64,000 nt of DNA. Source: Nostoc sp. CHAB 5834 (GTDB lineage: Bacteria > Cyanobacteriota > Cyanobacteriia > Cyanobacteriales > Nostocaceae). How positions within the stretch are numbered: the stretch's first letter is position 1; each line of letters opens with the position of its first letter. Below the pieces are notes generated by a model that ran no database searches, had not been told where the DNA came from, and was given only the letters and a program-made list of their open reading frames with translations. A program made the translations under genes and the position numbers. Shown in pieces: positions 46,613 through 56,070 of this stretch. The stretch is taken from NCBI GenBank assembly GCA_020829485.1, contig JAIVFU010000031.1, forward strand, positions 1-64,000, given 5' to 3'.

Positions 46613-46966
46613 CTAACATAGCGATGTAATGGAGTCCCTGTTCTTTGCTTTTGCAAAATTTACCGAATCCATTTGGTTTAGCAGCAAAACACAAAAAGCG
46701 TATAACATTGCGACATACAGCATAAACTCAAAAACAAGGAGTTCTATTTTGACAGAACTTATTTTGACCCTTTCTGCCTTTATCTCAGCATCCGATATAT
46801 CCGTCCAATTTTCTAGCCACTCTCCATCAACGTCCTTAACAAATTGGTATATGGCATCAACTCCCATAAGCCTTTTAGAGCGTCTTAACTCTCTGGCGCT
46901 CTCAAGAGCAACTCTTGCTCTAGTAACTTTCTGTTCTTTGGGAATTTCAACTTGATAGGACATCAT
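46613..46966 (-). CDS. Hypothetical protein with C-terminal membrane helix
   Basis: This 117-residue product has a charged N-terminal half (TRARVALESARELRRSKRLMGVDAIYQF) and a hydrophobic helix near the C-terminus (IELLVFEFMLYVAMLYAFCVLLL). It is the last gene of a leftward trio, 12 nt after the preceding stop. Family not recognised. Confidence 0.55.
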   Translation of the reverse strand: MMSYQVEIPKEQKVTRARVALESARELRRSKRLMGVDAIYQFVKDVDGEWLENWTDISDAEIKAERVKISSVKIELLVFEFMLYVAMLYAFCVLLLNQMDSVNFAKAKNRDSITSLC

Positions 46967-46978
46967 GGCTTTAACTGC

Positions 46979-47344
46979 TTATCTGTCTATATCAATTTTA
47001 GAATAACAGTTTTTCGGGATTTGGTCACTACACTGGAATGCTTCTTGTCCAATTATTGACTCAATTTGATAGACTGTTGGGTTGTAACTTACAAACAAAC
47101 CCCGATCAATTCCCCAATATTGTAAAATATCTAACCATCTTTGCTGCTTTGGTTGAGAAAGTGTACCTTGAATAGTAGTTATTTGAACAGAAAGAGGTAA
47201 ATTGGTTAGTCCAGAAGCGAATAAATCTGTTGCCATTGATAGATCCGCAATATAAGAATGAAATGTATCACCTCCAAGAAATTCTATTACTTGGCATATT
47301 TTCTCAACTAAATAAGTATCGTTTCCTTGGAATTTACCAGCCAT
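46979..47344 (-). CDS. Hypothetical protein
   Basis: This 121-residue product begins at ATG 47344, sharing one base with the upstream gene's stop. Mixed alpha/beta composition (YLVEKICQVIEFLGGDTFHS and QRWLDILQYWGIDRGLFVSYNPTVYQIESI). No known domain. Linked tightly to its two neighbours, so a small module is likely. Confidence 0.6.
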   Translation of the reverse strand: MAGKFQGNDTYLVEKICQVIEFLGGDTFHSYIADLSMATDLFASGLTNLPLSVQITTIQGTLSQPKQQRWLDILQYWGIDRGLFVSYNPTVYQIESIIGQEAFQCSDQIPKNCYSKIDIDR

Positions 47345-47682
47345 TAATTCTTTTTTCCAGGTTTCTTTTTTTGGACTCTCTCATTAATCCAAAGGGGGAA
47401 TAAATATTTGTACAAAGACATCTCTATTGGTGTCAGTGAGGATAGTTCAGCATCCTTGTCCTCTTTAGGTATTAATTGTAGTTCTAGCCAAAATGTTGCA
47501 TCTTCTATCAACTCTTCCAAAAGAAGCATTACGTGTTTTTTAGATACCAATTGTCCAGATTTTTTATCAGCAATCCATCTACTCATTTCCCTTAGCCTTG
47601 ATGCCAAATTTGGATAAGTATCTTGAGAATCTTGAATTAATCTTACTAAGTTAGACCTGATTTCATCTGGAGATTTTTGCAC
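47344..47682 (-). CDS. Hypothetical protein
   Basis: This 112-residue mostly helical protein starts at ATG 47682 (MQKSPDEIRSNLVRLIQDSQ) and ends in a basic tail (NERVQKKKPGKKN). It is the first gene of the three-gene leftward group. No family recognised. The overlap with the next gene suggests translational coupling. Confidence 0.6.
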   Translation of the reverse strand: MQKSPDEIRSNLVRLIQDSQDTYPNLASRLREMSRWIADKKSGQLVSKKHVMLLLEELIEDATFWLELQLIPKEDKDAELSSLTPIEMSLYKYLFPLWINERVQKKKPGKKN

Positions 47683-47837
47683 GCTAAATTTACTACCTAA
47701 ATAAATAATCGATTTGCCCTGATGACAGCTATGCTAGTTGAGCGCCAATCATAAGGATTCGGTTTTGATAACCATACCGTAATTGCACAAGCTTGAGCAG
47801 AAAGAGCGCAATCACCCTCTCGCAACGGTAATTATAT

Positions 47838-47909
47838 TTAAGGATAAGTTCCGAGGATTTTTGCTTGTTCCCATTGTTCGCTTTTGGTGATATGTAAAAT
47901 AGTGTTCAT
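47838..47909 (-). pseudogene. DUF952-like N-terminal fragment
   Basis: The minus strand from ATG 47909 reads MNTILHITKSEQWEQAKILGTY then a stop after 23 codons. This resembles the start of DUF952 proteins (about 110 residues). The rest is not found nearby, so it is a remnant. Confidence 0.45.
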
Positions 47910-47925
47910 GGTAATTAATTAACAA

Positions 47926-48207
47926 ATGCGATTAATTTTATACAGTAAACCCGGCTGTCATTTATGCGAAGGCTTGCAAGAAAAGCTAGAACAAATCCAA
48001 AATCTCAGTTTCGAGTTGGAAATTAGGGATATTACGACTCGTGAAGATTGGTTCGCTGCGTATGAGTATGAAGTGCCGGTGCTTTATTTATCGAACCACA
48101 GAGGCGCAGAGGGCACAGAGGGGAGTGAGAAATTATTGCCGCGTCCTTCTCCTCGTGCTAGTGTGCAGCAGTTAGAGCAAATGTTACGTAAGTATTTAGC
48201 CAATTAG
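47926..48207 (+). CDS. Glutaredoxin-like protein with repeat insertion
   Basis: This 93-residue product has the thioredoxin-fold start LILYSKPGCHLCEGLQEKL with CHLC active site (CxxC, residues 11-14) and the cis-Pro strand YEVPVLYL (48-55). Residues HRGAEGTEGSEK (about 58-69) come from a dispersed repeat (48096-48122) and are absent from usual glutaredoxins. They fall between the cis-Pro strand and the last helix, so folding may be tolerated. Confidence 0.8.
   Translation: MRLILYSKPGCHLCEGLQEKLEQIQNLSFELEIRDITTREDWFAAYEYEVPVLYLSNHRGAEGTEGSEKLLPRPSPRASVQQLEQMLRKYLAN
48096..48122 (+). repeat. Dispersed repeat inside the glutaredoxin-like gene
   Basis: CCACAGAGGCGCAGAGGGCA followed by CAGAGG. 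Similar GCAGAG-GACACAGAGG strings occur at 27270-27285 and 46073-46082 between genes. Confidence 0.5.
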
Positions 48208-48260
48208 AAAAAAATAATGCAGAATAAGCGCAAGATCAAGAAGGTGACGAGGTTCACAAA

Positions 48261-49748
48261 ATGAAATTGCGAGAATTACTAACGGCGGTAGACAGTGTTG
48301 AACAATTGCCTAGCCATCCGATGGAGGATGTGGAAGTTAGGGGTTTGAAGACGAATTCCCATGCTTGTAGTGCGGGAGATTTATTTATTGGGATGCCAGG
48401 AGGGCGGGTTGATGGTGGAGAATTTTGGCAAAGTGCGATCGCATCGGGGGCTGTAGCTGCGATCGTTTCTCCCGAAGCTGCACAAAAAAATCCTCCCACA
48501 AATGAGGCTGTGGTCATCAGTGCAAGTAACATAACTCAAGCTTGTGCCCAGATAGCCAGCGCTTTTTACGGTTATCCGGGGCGAAAACTCAAGCTGGTAG
48601 GTGTGACTGGTACAAATGGCAAAACTACAACTACTCATCTGATTGAATTTCTGCTTATCAAAGCTAATCTAGCTACAGCTTTGATGGGAACTCTCTACAC
48701 TCGTTGGGCAGGTTTTGAGCAAACTGCTGCCCACACTACGCCCTTTGCGGTGGAGCTGCAACAGCAGTTAGCAGAGGCTGTAAAGGCTGGTAGTGAGTTC
48801 GGGGTGATGGAAGTAAGTTCTCACGCTTTAGCCCAAGGTAGAGTGTTGGGTTGTGAATTTGAGGTAGCGGTGTTCAGTAATCTTACCCAAGATCATCTCG
48901 ATTATCACAAGGACATGGAAGATTACTTTGCCGCCAAAGCGTTGTTATTTAGCCCTAATTATCTCAAGGGACGAGCAATAATTAATGCTGATGATTCTTA
49001 CGGTAAACGGTTAATTGCCTCGTTAGATTCTGAGCGCGTTTGGAGTTACAGTGTCAACGACAACAGCGCCGATTTATGGATGAGCGATTTAAGTTACCAA
49101 CCCAATGGTGTCAGTGGTACATTGCATACACCAAAGGGTGAAGTGGCTTTTCAATTGCCCCTAGTCGGACAATATAATTTAGAAAATCTTCTTGCAGCCG
49201 TAGGAGCAGTTTTACACTTAGGACTAGATTTGCAGTTAGTAGCGTCTGTGATACCTGAGTTTCCCGGAGTTCCCGGTCGGATGGAACGGGTACAAATTGA
49301 TGCTGACCAAGATATTAGCGTGATTGTGGATTATGCCCACACACCCGATAGTTTGGAAAATTTACTGAAAGCGGCACGCCCGTTTATACCTGGTAAAGTG
49401 ATTTGCGTGTTTGGTTGTGGAGGCGATCGCGATCGCACTAAGCGCCCAAAAATGGGTAAAATTGCTGCTGAGTTAGCTGATGTTGCAGTAGTGACATCGG
49501 ATAATCCCCGGACTGAAGACCCAGAAAGGATTTTGCAAGATATTTTAGCGGGAATTGCTGACACAGTAAAGCCAACTGTAATTTGCGATCGGGCTACTGC
49601 AATTCGTACCGCTATCTTACAAGCACAACCCGGTGATGGAGTGTTACTTGCTGGTAAAGGTCATGAAGACTACCAAATTCTCGGCACCGAAAAAATCCAT
49701 TTTGACGACCGAGAACACGCACGCGACGCTTTGCACCAAAGACTTTGA
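48261..49748 (+). CDS. murE: UDP-N-acetylmuramyl-tripeptide synthetase
   Basis: This 495-residue Mur ligase adds the third residue (diaminopimelate in cyanobacteria) to UDP-MurNAc-L-Ala-D-Glu in peptidoglycan synthesis. The ATP P-loop is GVTGTNGKTTT (about 112-122), followed by HTTPFAVELQ, FSNLTQDHLDYHKDMEDY, GRMERV and DYAHTPDSLENLL. The DNPRTEDP motif (about 411-418) is the DAP-binding signature of DAP-type MurE. The glutaredoxin-like gene lies just upstream. Confidence 0.96.
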   Translation: MKLRELLTAVDSVEQLPSHPMEDVEVRGLKTNSHACSAGDLFIGMPGGRVDGGEFWQSAIASGAVAAIVSPEAAQKNPPTNEAVVISASNITQACAQIASAFYGYPGRKLKLVGVTGTNGKTTTTHLIEFLLIKANLATALMGTLYTRWAGFEQTAAHTTPFAVELQQQLAEAVKAGSEFGVMEVSSHALAQGRVLGCEFEVAVFSNLTQDHLDYHKDMEDYFAAKALLFSPNYLKGRAIINADDSYGKRLIASLDSERVWSYSVNDNSADLWMSDLSYQPNGVSGTLHTPKGEVAFQLPLVGQYNLENLLAAVGAVLHLGLDLQLVASVIPEFPGVPGRMERVQIDADQDISVIVDYAHTPDSLENLLKAARPFIPGKVICVFGCGGDRDRTKRPKMGKIAAELADVAVVTSDNPRTEDPERILQDILAGIADTVKPTVICDRATAIRTAILQAQPGDGVLLAGKGHEDYQILGTEKIHFDDREHARDALHQRL

Positions 49749-49912
49749 AAAGAGGCAGAGGGGCGGGGAGCAGGGGGCAGAGGCGAATGAAGAATAGCAG
49801 GGGAAAAAGTTTCCCCTTTTTCCCCTGCGAAGCACACCCTGCCCCAATTCCTCTTTTCCATCTCCCCTGCCCCCTGCTCCCATTCCCCACTCCCCACTCC
49901 CCACTCCCTTGT
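49745..49912. repeat. Hairpin repeat after murE
   Basis: GGGGAGCAGGGGGCAGAGG-type arm pairs with CCCCTGCCCCCTGCTCCC-type arm, followed by three CCCCACT heptamers. Same type as 20461-20640. Confidence 0.6.
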
Positions 49913-50030
49913 AAATGTAGTTTTTTATAGTTAATATTTATTTCCGTAGGAATTTTGTAAAAAATGCACACATAAAGGTGAAAATCGAAGACAGAGTTAT
50001 TTCTTGCTTCATTCAAGTTGTGCTTGGCTC

Positions 50031-51518
50031 ATGAATGTTTCTCTGGCTAAGGATCTGTCTGTTTATCAACTGGTGATGGGAGTGCAAGCGCCTCCTAAAC
50101 CATTGTCCCTCAGTCCTGCTACTCTGCTATCACTGGTGAGAGCGCAAATTGACTTGCTAATTGAGCACCAAATTGCAGCCACTTTATGGGTGAAGTTACC
50201 ACCAGAAAAAATTTGGCAATCAGAATTAGCGCGTTATCAATCCTCGGTAAGTGCGTCTAGTCTTATTTATACTTGCCAGATTGACGAGAGTGCAAAAGGG
50301 GGAGATGGGGGAGCAGGGGAAGATGAGGGAGCTGGCGTTGCAGGGGAAGAAAATACCCCCTTATCTTCCTCATCTCCCTCATCTCCCTCATCCCCTCATT
50401 ATGTCCCCGTTCACCTATCACCAGATAGCCAAATGCGACGGGAAAATTTTCTGATGGTGCTATCGCCGCAGTTTTGCAGTTTAATTTTGGCTCATCGACC
50501 ACTTAAAAAACGCAAAAATAAGACATCGGGGAAGGTAAATACTAATAAAAACCAGCCATTGCTGATTATAAATAGTCTTGAGGGGAGAATAATTCAGCAA
50601 GTATTAGATGGTATCGAACAAGCAATTACGCCAGAATCATCTCCAATTCCTGTTGATTTTACTTGTCCAACTGCGCCCGAAGGCGCACTGATGAATCAAC
50701 TGTTTGCAAAACAACTCCTGCGACAAGATGAAATTAATCGTCAAATCATCGCAGTACGCGCTACCAAGTTGCAGCAGCAAAATCAAGAATTGCAAAACAA
50801 AGAGCAACTCAAAGATGAATACTTAAAAAATGTGTGTCAGGAACTACGTACACCCTTGACGCACATGAAGACAGCACTTTCGTTATTGAATTCCCCTAAT
50901 CTTAAACCCCCCCAGCGACAACGTTATTTACAGATGTTAAATACCCAGTGCGATCAGCAAAATTCCCTGATTACTGGTTTGTTGGAACTGGTGCAGCTAG
51001 AACGTAATTTAGAAGGAACAGCTTTAGAGTCGGTGCGGCTCTCAGAGATTGTACCTGGAGTAGTTAGTACCTACCAACCTCTAGCCCAAGAAAAAGGGAT
51101 TATGCTAGCCTACACCGTACCCACTGAACTTCCATCTATTTGGTGTGTGAGTGGTGGGCTGAGGCAGATTGTGATTAATCTGCTGCATAACAGCATTAAG
51201 TTTACTCCTAATGGGGGTGAAGTATGGGTGCGTGCCCGAATTCAAGGCGATTATGTGCAATTAGAATTCCGCGACACAGGTATTGGTATTGCCGAAAGCG
51301 AGATTCCCAGAATCTTTGACCGGTTTTATCGTGTGCGTACAGCAGCAAATGAAGATTATGGTGGTGCTGGGTTGGGGTTAACAATTGTACAGCAATTGCT
51401 GGTGCGCTCTGGCGGTTCTATTTCTGTGAAAAGTAAATTATATGAAGGTTCCACATTTACAATACAACTGCCAAGCGTTGGCGATACCCCAAAAGCGATC
51501 GCAATAGAAAATGAGTGA
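50031..51518 (+). CDS. Sensor histidine kinase, DICT-type N-terminus
   Basis: From ATG 50031 the product is 495 residues. The N-terminal part (SVYQLVMGVQAPPKPLSLSPATLLSLV) resembles the DICT sensor domain of cyanobacterial kinases. HisKA has the phosphorylated His as CQELRTPLTHMKTALS (the usual HELRTP is changed to QELRTP, so His is replaced by Gln here). HATPase boxes follow: N-box INLLHNSIKFTP, G1 DTGIGIAES, G2 GAGLGLTIVQQ. Without the His, autophosphorylation is doubtful, so it may be a pseudokinase or use another residue. A low-complexity insert at about residues 89-125 comes from a repeat. Confidence 0.78.
   Translation: MNVSLAKDLSVYQLVMGVQAPPKPLSLSPATLLSLVRAQIDLLIEHQIAATLWVKLPPEKIWQSELARYQSSVSASSLIYTCQIDESAKGGDGGAGEDEGAGVAGEENTPLSSSSPSSPSSPHYVPVHLSPDSQMRRENFLMVLSPQFCSLILAHRPLKKRKNKTSGKVNTNKNQPLLIINSLEGRIIQQVLDGIEQAITPESSPIPVDFTCPTAPEGALMNQLFAKQLLRQDEINRQIIAVRATKLQQQNQELQNKEQLKDEYLKNVCQELRTPLTHMKTALSLLNSPNLKPPQRQRYLQMLNTQCDQQNSLITGLLELVQLERNLEGTALESVRLSEIVPGVVSTYQPLAQEKGIMLAYTVPTELPSIWCVSGGLRQIVINLLHNSIKFTPNGGEVWVRARIQGDYVQLEFRDTGIGIAESEIPRIFDRFYRVRTAANEDYGGAGLGLTIVQQLLVRSGGSISVKSKLYEGSTFTIQLPSVGDTPKAIAIENE
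50295..50400. repeat. Inverted repeat inserted in the histidine kinase gene
   Basis: GGGGGAGATGGGGGAGCAGG-type arm and CCTCATCTCCCTCATCTCCC-type arm pair around a centre. It is translated as KGGDGGAGEDEGAG and then SSSSPSSPSSP. Confidence 0.6.
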
Positions 51519-51635
51519 TGAGTTACAATTATCCCCTGAGTTAACTTTATGGTGCTATAGCAATCCTCTTTAAGTTATAAAAATTTTAGTCATTAGTAAT
51601 AATGACTAATGACTAATGACCAATAACTAAAATTG

Positions 51636-52304
51636 TTAGCTAGAAGTTTTTGGTAGCGCGGCGCTAATTTGGCGGAGCATCATCACTTGCCAATAAGGTA
51701 CAGGAGCCAGCAATACAGTACCAGTTCCCTCAAAAGTATTGACTAGAAACTCACCAGAGGACATCGAACCTAAAAGAGATTTAGTAGCTTTTTCAACGCG
51801 ATAATTTAAGCTAGTTGTGCGAGCGATCGCAAAATTCCCATCCACAACTAATCGGTCATTTTGCAAATTTATTATTTCTACAGGGCCTTGTGCTGCCATC
51901 ACTACTGTACCCCTGCCTTTGACTTTTGTTTGAAACAATCCCTCGCCACCAATTAAGCCTGATGCAAATTTGTTTCGTTCAACTCCTACTTCTACACTGC
52001 CATCACTAGCCCAATAAGCGCCACTATCTAAAATCCATTCACTACCGTCTAATTCTAAAATGTGATATCCCGATAAAGAAGGCTCTAAATATAATTCACC
52101 TGTGCCTGTATATGTAGGACGGAAAATGTTTTCTCCCGTGGCTAGGGATTTTAAAAAGCCGCCTGCTGAAGGGGCTTTAGATTGCATCTGAATGTTGCCA
52201 CGGATATAGTACATAGCACCAGATTCAGTTCGGACTGTTTCGTTTTGTAAAGTTACCTTGACTAAACGTAAGCTTTCTTTTTCGATTATTTCAAAACCTG
52301 CCAT
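51636..52304 (-). CDS. AIM24-family protein
   Basis: This 222-residue beta-rich protein has family blocks FEIIEKESLRLVKVTLQNETVRTESGAMYYIRGNI, GTGELYLEPS, ILDSGAYWA and GEFLVNTFEGTGTVLLAPV. AIM24 proteins form beta-helix rods in many bacteria; function unclear. ATG 52304 has AAGGAAAAT upstream. Confidence 0.9.
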   Translation of the reverse strand: MAGFEIIEKESLRLVKVTLQNETVRTESGAMYYIRGNIQMQSKAPSAGGFLKSLATGENIFRPTYTGTGELYLEPSLSGYHILELDGSEWILDSGAYWASDGSVEVGVERNKFASGLIGGEGLFQTKVKGRGTVVMAAQGPVEIINLQNDRLVVDGNFAIARTTSLNYRVEKATKSLLGSMSSGEFLVNTFEGTGTVLLAPVPYWQVMMLRQISAALPKTSS

Positions 52305-52477
52305 AATTTTCCTTTTGATGTTTGCAGAAATGTCTACTTGGCTGTTAGCCAGAATTTATATACATTTTTGGCATCTATTTTTACAAATGGCAACTTATAA
52401 AAATTTAATTACTGTTTTATTTAATGTGAGACAAATTATACCAATTAAAAAAAGGAATGCGAAAAATAGACCATTTG

Positions 52478-52501
52478 TAGAGACGCGATTCATCGCGTCT
52501 T
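52478..52501. repeat. GTAGAGACG-family palindrome (imperfect)
   Basis: GTAGAGACGCGAT tc ATCGCGTCTTCAC; outer end mismatched. Confidence 0.6.
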
Positions 52502-52540
52502 CACCCAATGATGTGTTGCAAAGATTGTGTCTAATAGAAA

Positions 52541-52637
52541 GACCTCTCCCTGTTTTTACTACGTAAAACCTGTCCCTCTCCGACTCGGAGAGGGACAGAC
52601 TTAAACTTTAGTTCAAGGCAGGGAGAGGTTTTTTTAA
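52541..52637 (+). repeat. Multi-hairpin dispersed repeat, copy 3
   Basis: Outer arms ACCTCTCCCTG and CAGGGAGAGGT enclose TTTTACTACGTAAAA, GTCCCTCTCCgactcGGAGAGGGAC and TTGAACTAAAGTTTAA-like arms. Confidence 0.75.
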
Positions 52638-52695
52638 CTGAGGTTAATTTAGAGTGAATTTATAATTTTGAAAAATAGTTAACGAATCTTCACTC

Positions 52696-54156
52696 CTAAG
52701 CTTTAGCTCCAAATTGATGTTTATTGCTAACTTCTAGAGGGAGGAAAATCGTCAAAACTTCCCCATAGTGTGGACGCTGGCGCACAATCAGTTTGCCGCC
52801 GATCGCTTGAAACAAATGCTTGGTTGCGGCGATATTCAAACTAATCGTACCCGTTTCTGGTTGGAACATCAGCAATTGTCCTAGAGCTTTGCGAATTGGT
52901 GGCGTTGCAGGTATGGCGGCTTTACTTGAATCTTTGCACCCAAATTGGGGCGATAATTGTAACTTCAGTTGATCTCCGGCGGGAATAACTTGTACTTGAA
53001 TATGGCTACCAGCAGGTAAGCTGCGAGTGAAATTCTCTATCAAACCAGTGAGTACCTGATCCAGCATCATGGGATTACTTACCACAGTTGGTAATTGCTG
53101 GGGTAAAACGACATTTAAAGTTAAGTTCCGCCGATGCGCGGCTTGTTCCCAACGGGGAATGCTCTGCTGCAACACTTGATCTAAAGACATCGGCGTGAGT
53201 TGAGTTTTTGGCGATTTTGCTGAGGTAGTAGTTTCTAATTCCGCTGCCTTAAACAGCAACTCCATTCGATCGATTTGCTCGGTACACTCGTGATCGATAA
53301 TTTTTAAACGATTGATTACGCTGGCATCTAAATCTCGCCGCTTCAGCAGTAAGCGAGTCATGGTGCGAATAGTTGTTAAAGGTGTGCGGACTTCGTGAGC
53401 GAAAGCTTGGAGCAATTCTACATCAGGATTTGAGGATTCGGCTTTGGGGATTGAACATGGGTTATTTTCTTTGTCTTCCTTGTCTCCAGTTCCTATTAAA
53501 GAGTCCTTAGTTTCTTCTGCTTCTGTTAATTCCTGAAGCAACAACTGGCTAAACTGAATCATGATGCGGTAATCTGGCGCAACCGGAGAATACTCTTGTA
53601 CTAAAGTATCCAGACGGGCAAAAAATTCTGGATTAGCAAGCATGACTCTTGCTCCTAGCGATCGCCAAGCCTGCTGCACTACCTCTGGCTCAAAAGAGAA
53701 TGAAAAGGTTTTTTTACCGTTTTTGTGGGTTGCTAAAACCAGTACTAATCTAAATTTATCTGTAAAAACCAAACAGAACTGTTCTGTCCCCAGAGGATCG
53801 GCAGGTAATAACGAAAGTACCGATTCATGGGGAGCGATTTCTTCATTTACAGACGCGGTAGCATCTGGCATCCGAAATGGCATCAGCGCCAAAGGGTTAA
53901 ATGGTTTTGTGGTAAAAGTTACTGTTTGTAAGCTTTGAGCTAGTTCTGGCTGACTAAATAAGGGTGCTGGTGCAGCTAAAACTAATCCTTGGGTTGTGTC
54001 AACTGAAGCCGATGCTAAAGTATTTAATAGCAAATGTTCTGTCGCCGCTAGGCTGACACGCCACTGCCGCTCTGCTTTAGCAGGTGAACATTCGGCTACA
54101 CTTGATTGATTTTGGGCCAAGATTTCGCTCAGACTTGGCAATATCCATTTGTACAC
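52696..54156 (-). CDS. Sensor histidine kinase (possibly Hik2/CSK-like)
   Basis: This 486-residue kinase has no membrane segment and starts at GTG 54156. HisKA is FAHEVRTPLTTIRTMTRLL (His near 253). The N-box is DQVLTGLIENFTRS, but the G1 DxGxG motif is not obvious, so the ATPase domain is divergent. Cytosolic N-terminal sensor part of about 200 residues contains a Cys near residue 23. The layout resembles Hik2, the cyanobacterial relative of chloroplast sensor kinase, which senses redox state; this assignment is tentative. Confidence 0.7.
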   Translation of the reverse strand: MYKWILPSLSEILAQNQSSVAECSPAKAERQWRVSLAATEHLLLNTLASASVDTTQGLVLAAPAPLFSQPELAQSLQTVTFTTKPFNPLALMPFRMPDATASVNEEIAPHESVLSLLPADPLGTEQFCLVFTDKFRLVLVLATHKNGKKTFSFSFEPEVVQQAWRSLGARVMLANPEFFARLDTLVQEYSPVAPDYRIMIQFSQLLLQELTEAEETKDSLIGTGDKEDKENNPCSIPKAESSNPDVELLQAFAHEVRTPLTTIRTMTRLLLKRRDLDASVINRLKIIDHECTEQIDRMELLFKAAELETTTSAKSPKTQLTPMSLDQVLQQSIPRWEQAAHRRNLTLNVVLPQQLPTVVSNPMMLDQVLTGLIENFTRSLPAGSHIQVQVIPAGDQLKLQLSPQFGCKDSSKAAIPATPPIRKALGQLLMFQPETGTISLNIAATKHLFQAIGGKLIVRQRPHYGEVLTIFLPLEVSNKHQFGAKA

Positions 54157-54357
54157 AGGCTTTCACCCCCTAATTCAAGAGTGACTAACAGCGTCTAGGG
54201 TAGACATCTCACTACTATCTAAGAGGTTATAGCTATTTGTGTACTGACGACAGTGGTAGAACCGAACAATTCGGGCGCAATTTCCCCTCTAAGTGCGATG
54301 TCTACGACGGGCTACACCTAAGCAGCTATGGGTTGAAAAACAGTTGCGCTTATTTTG

Positions 54358-56070
54358 TTACCGATTATGGCGATCGCATTGTGATAATTCTGCTATTTTC
54401 ACTTCTCGAATTGGGATTGCAATTACAAACTCTGCACCCTTTCCCGGTGATGAAATGCATTGCAAAGATCCACCATGTTTTTCAGTAATTATCTGGTAGC
54501 TGATCGATAATCCCATACCAGTTCCCCTACCAACTGGTTTTGTGGTGAAAAAAGGATCAAATAAACGCGACTGGATTTCTTCTGGGATTCCTACTCCATT
54601 ATCAGCAATCCGAATAATCGCATTTTCATTTACCTCTTCAGAAGAAATGCGAATCAAGGGATATGGACAAAGTTCTTGTTGGAAACACTCTTCTAAAGCA
54701 TCGATTGCATTTGCCAAGAGGTTCATAAATACCTGATTCATTTGCCCTGCAAAACACTGAATCTTAGGTATTTCACCATACTCTTTGACTACTTGAATTT
54801 GAGGGCGATTATTTTGTGCCTTAAGACGGTGTTGCAAAATTAACAGGGTACTGTCGATTCCTTCATGCAAATCAGCCGTTTTAAACTCAGCTTCATCCAA
54901 GCGAGAGAAGATTCGCAGACTGAGAACAATTTCCCGGATGCGTTTAGCCCCCATCTTCATAGAGGACAACATCTTAGGCAAATCTTCTATTAGGTACTCA
55001 ATATCTACTTCTTCGTTAGCATTTTTAATTTCTGGCTCTGGGTTAGGATAATAATTTTGATAAAGCTTAATTAATAACAGCAGATGTTGAGTATAATCAT
55101 CAGTGTACTGAATGTTACCATAGATAAAATTAACTGGATTGTTGATTTCATGGGCAACTCCCGCCACTAGTTGACCCAGACTCGACATTTTTTCAGATTG
55201 AATTAATTGAATTTGGGTTTTTTGCAAGTCTTTCAGAGCTTGCTGAAGTTCTGCTTCTGCCTGCTGACGCTCAACAATTTCGTTTCGTAATTGTTCGTTA
55301 GCATTGACCAACTCATCTCTGGAATATTGCAGATCATCCGCCATTTTGTTGAACGAGGTAGCTAACTCGCCAATCTCATCCTGGGAGCGAATACTAACTC
55401 TGGTATCCAGCTTACCTTCAGCCAGATTGAGCACAGCTTGCTGGAGTTGTTTAATCGGTTTTGAAATGCTTCTAGAAATCAAATACCCTACTAATAGTGC
55501 TAGGATGCCACATACCAAACTGATAACCGACGTGGCAACAATATTTTTTTTGGCTGTTACTAGTGCTGCTTCATAAAGCGGTGTATATTCTAGAATGACT
55601 GCACCAATTGTTTCATCCTTGCCAGCCTTCAAAGGAACAGCAATCAATCGAATCCCATTTGGGTACTCAGGACTAAACTCAATATATGTTCTTGGTATAC
55701 CATCTTGAATAGTTTTACCAACTTCATTATTGCGATCGTGATCTAATCGCGTACCAATGTCTTCTGCAACTACATCTGCCAAAATGATTTTATTGCGGTC
55801 TACAATCTCCAGATCGCGCTGACGTTTCTTGTGTAGCGATTGAACATGCTCTTGCAATTCGGCTAGCATCTTATCTCGCGATCCGATTTCGTGGTATTCC
55901 TCATGTTCATGACTTACGAAATATCCCACTAGTCCAGCAACTTCTTCAGCGTTTTGTTGAGCAATATACTTAGCTATCTTCAATTGTTGATGAGCATTAA
56001 TCGCACCAGTAATTACTGAGAGAGTAGCTATTCCTATAATTCCCGAAATTAATTTCTGACTAATTTTCAT
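54358..56070 (-). CDS. Membrane sensor histidine kinase with HAMP domain
   Basis: This 570-residue kinase has an N-terminal helix (LISGIIGIATLSVITGAI), a periplasmic sensor region (about 35-175), a second membrane helix (SVISLVCGILALLVGYLI, about 180-197), HAMP (SKPIKQLQQAVLNLAEGKLDTRVSI), and a coiled coil (about 250-295). HisKA reads VAHEINNPVNFIYGNI, followed by HATPase N-box MNLLANAIDAL, G1 DNGVGIPEE and G2 GTGMGLSIS. No receiver domain follows. The partner regulator is not adjacent. Confidence 0.9.
   Translation of the reverse strand: MKISQKLISGIIGIATLSVITGAINAHQQLKIAKYIAQQNAEEVAGLVGYFVSHEHEEYHEIGSRDKMLAELQEHVQSLHKKRQRDLEIVDRNKIILADVVAEDIGTRLDHDRNNEVGKTIQDGIPRTYIEFSPEYPNGIRLIAVPLKAGKDETIGAVILEYTPLYEAALVTAKKNIVATSVISLVCGILALLVGYLISRSISKPIKQLQQAVLNLAEGKLDTRVSIRSQDEIGELATSFNKMADDLQYSRDELVNANEQLRNEIVERQQAEAELQQALKDLQKTQIQLIQSEKMSSLGQLVAGVAHEINNPVNFIYGNIQYTDDYTQHLLLLIKLYQNYYPNPEPEIKNANEEVDIEYLIEDLPKMLSSMKMGAKRIREIVLSLRIFSRLDEAEFKTADLHEGIDSTLLILQHRLKAQNNRPQIQVVKEYGEIPKIQCFAGQMNQVFMNLLANAIDALEECFQQELCPYPLIRISSEEVNENAIIRIADNGVGIPEEIQSRLFDPFFTTKPVGRGTGMGLSISYQIITEKHGGSLQCISSPGKGAEFVIAIPIREVKIAELSQCDRHNR

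Larger units (their letters stand above)
52305..52695. other. 391-bp intergenic region with two repeats
   Basis: Contains a GTAGAGACG palindrome (52478-52501) and multi-hairpin repeat copy 3 (52541-52637). No gene is seen. Confidence 0.5.
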
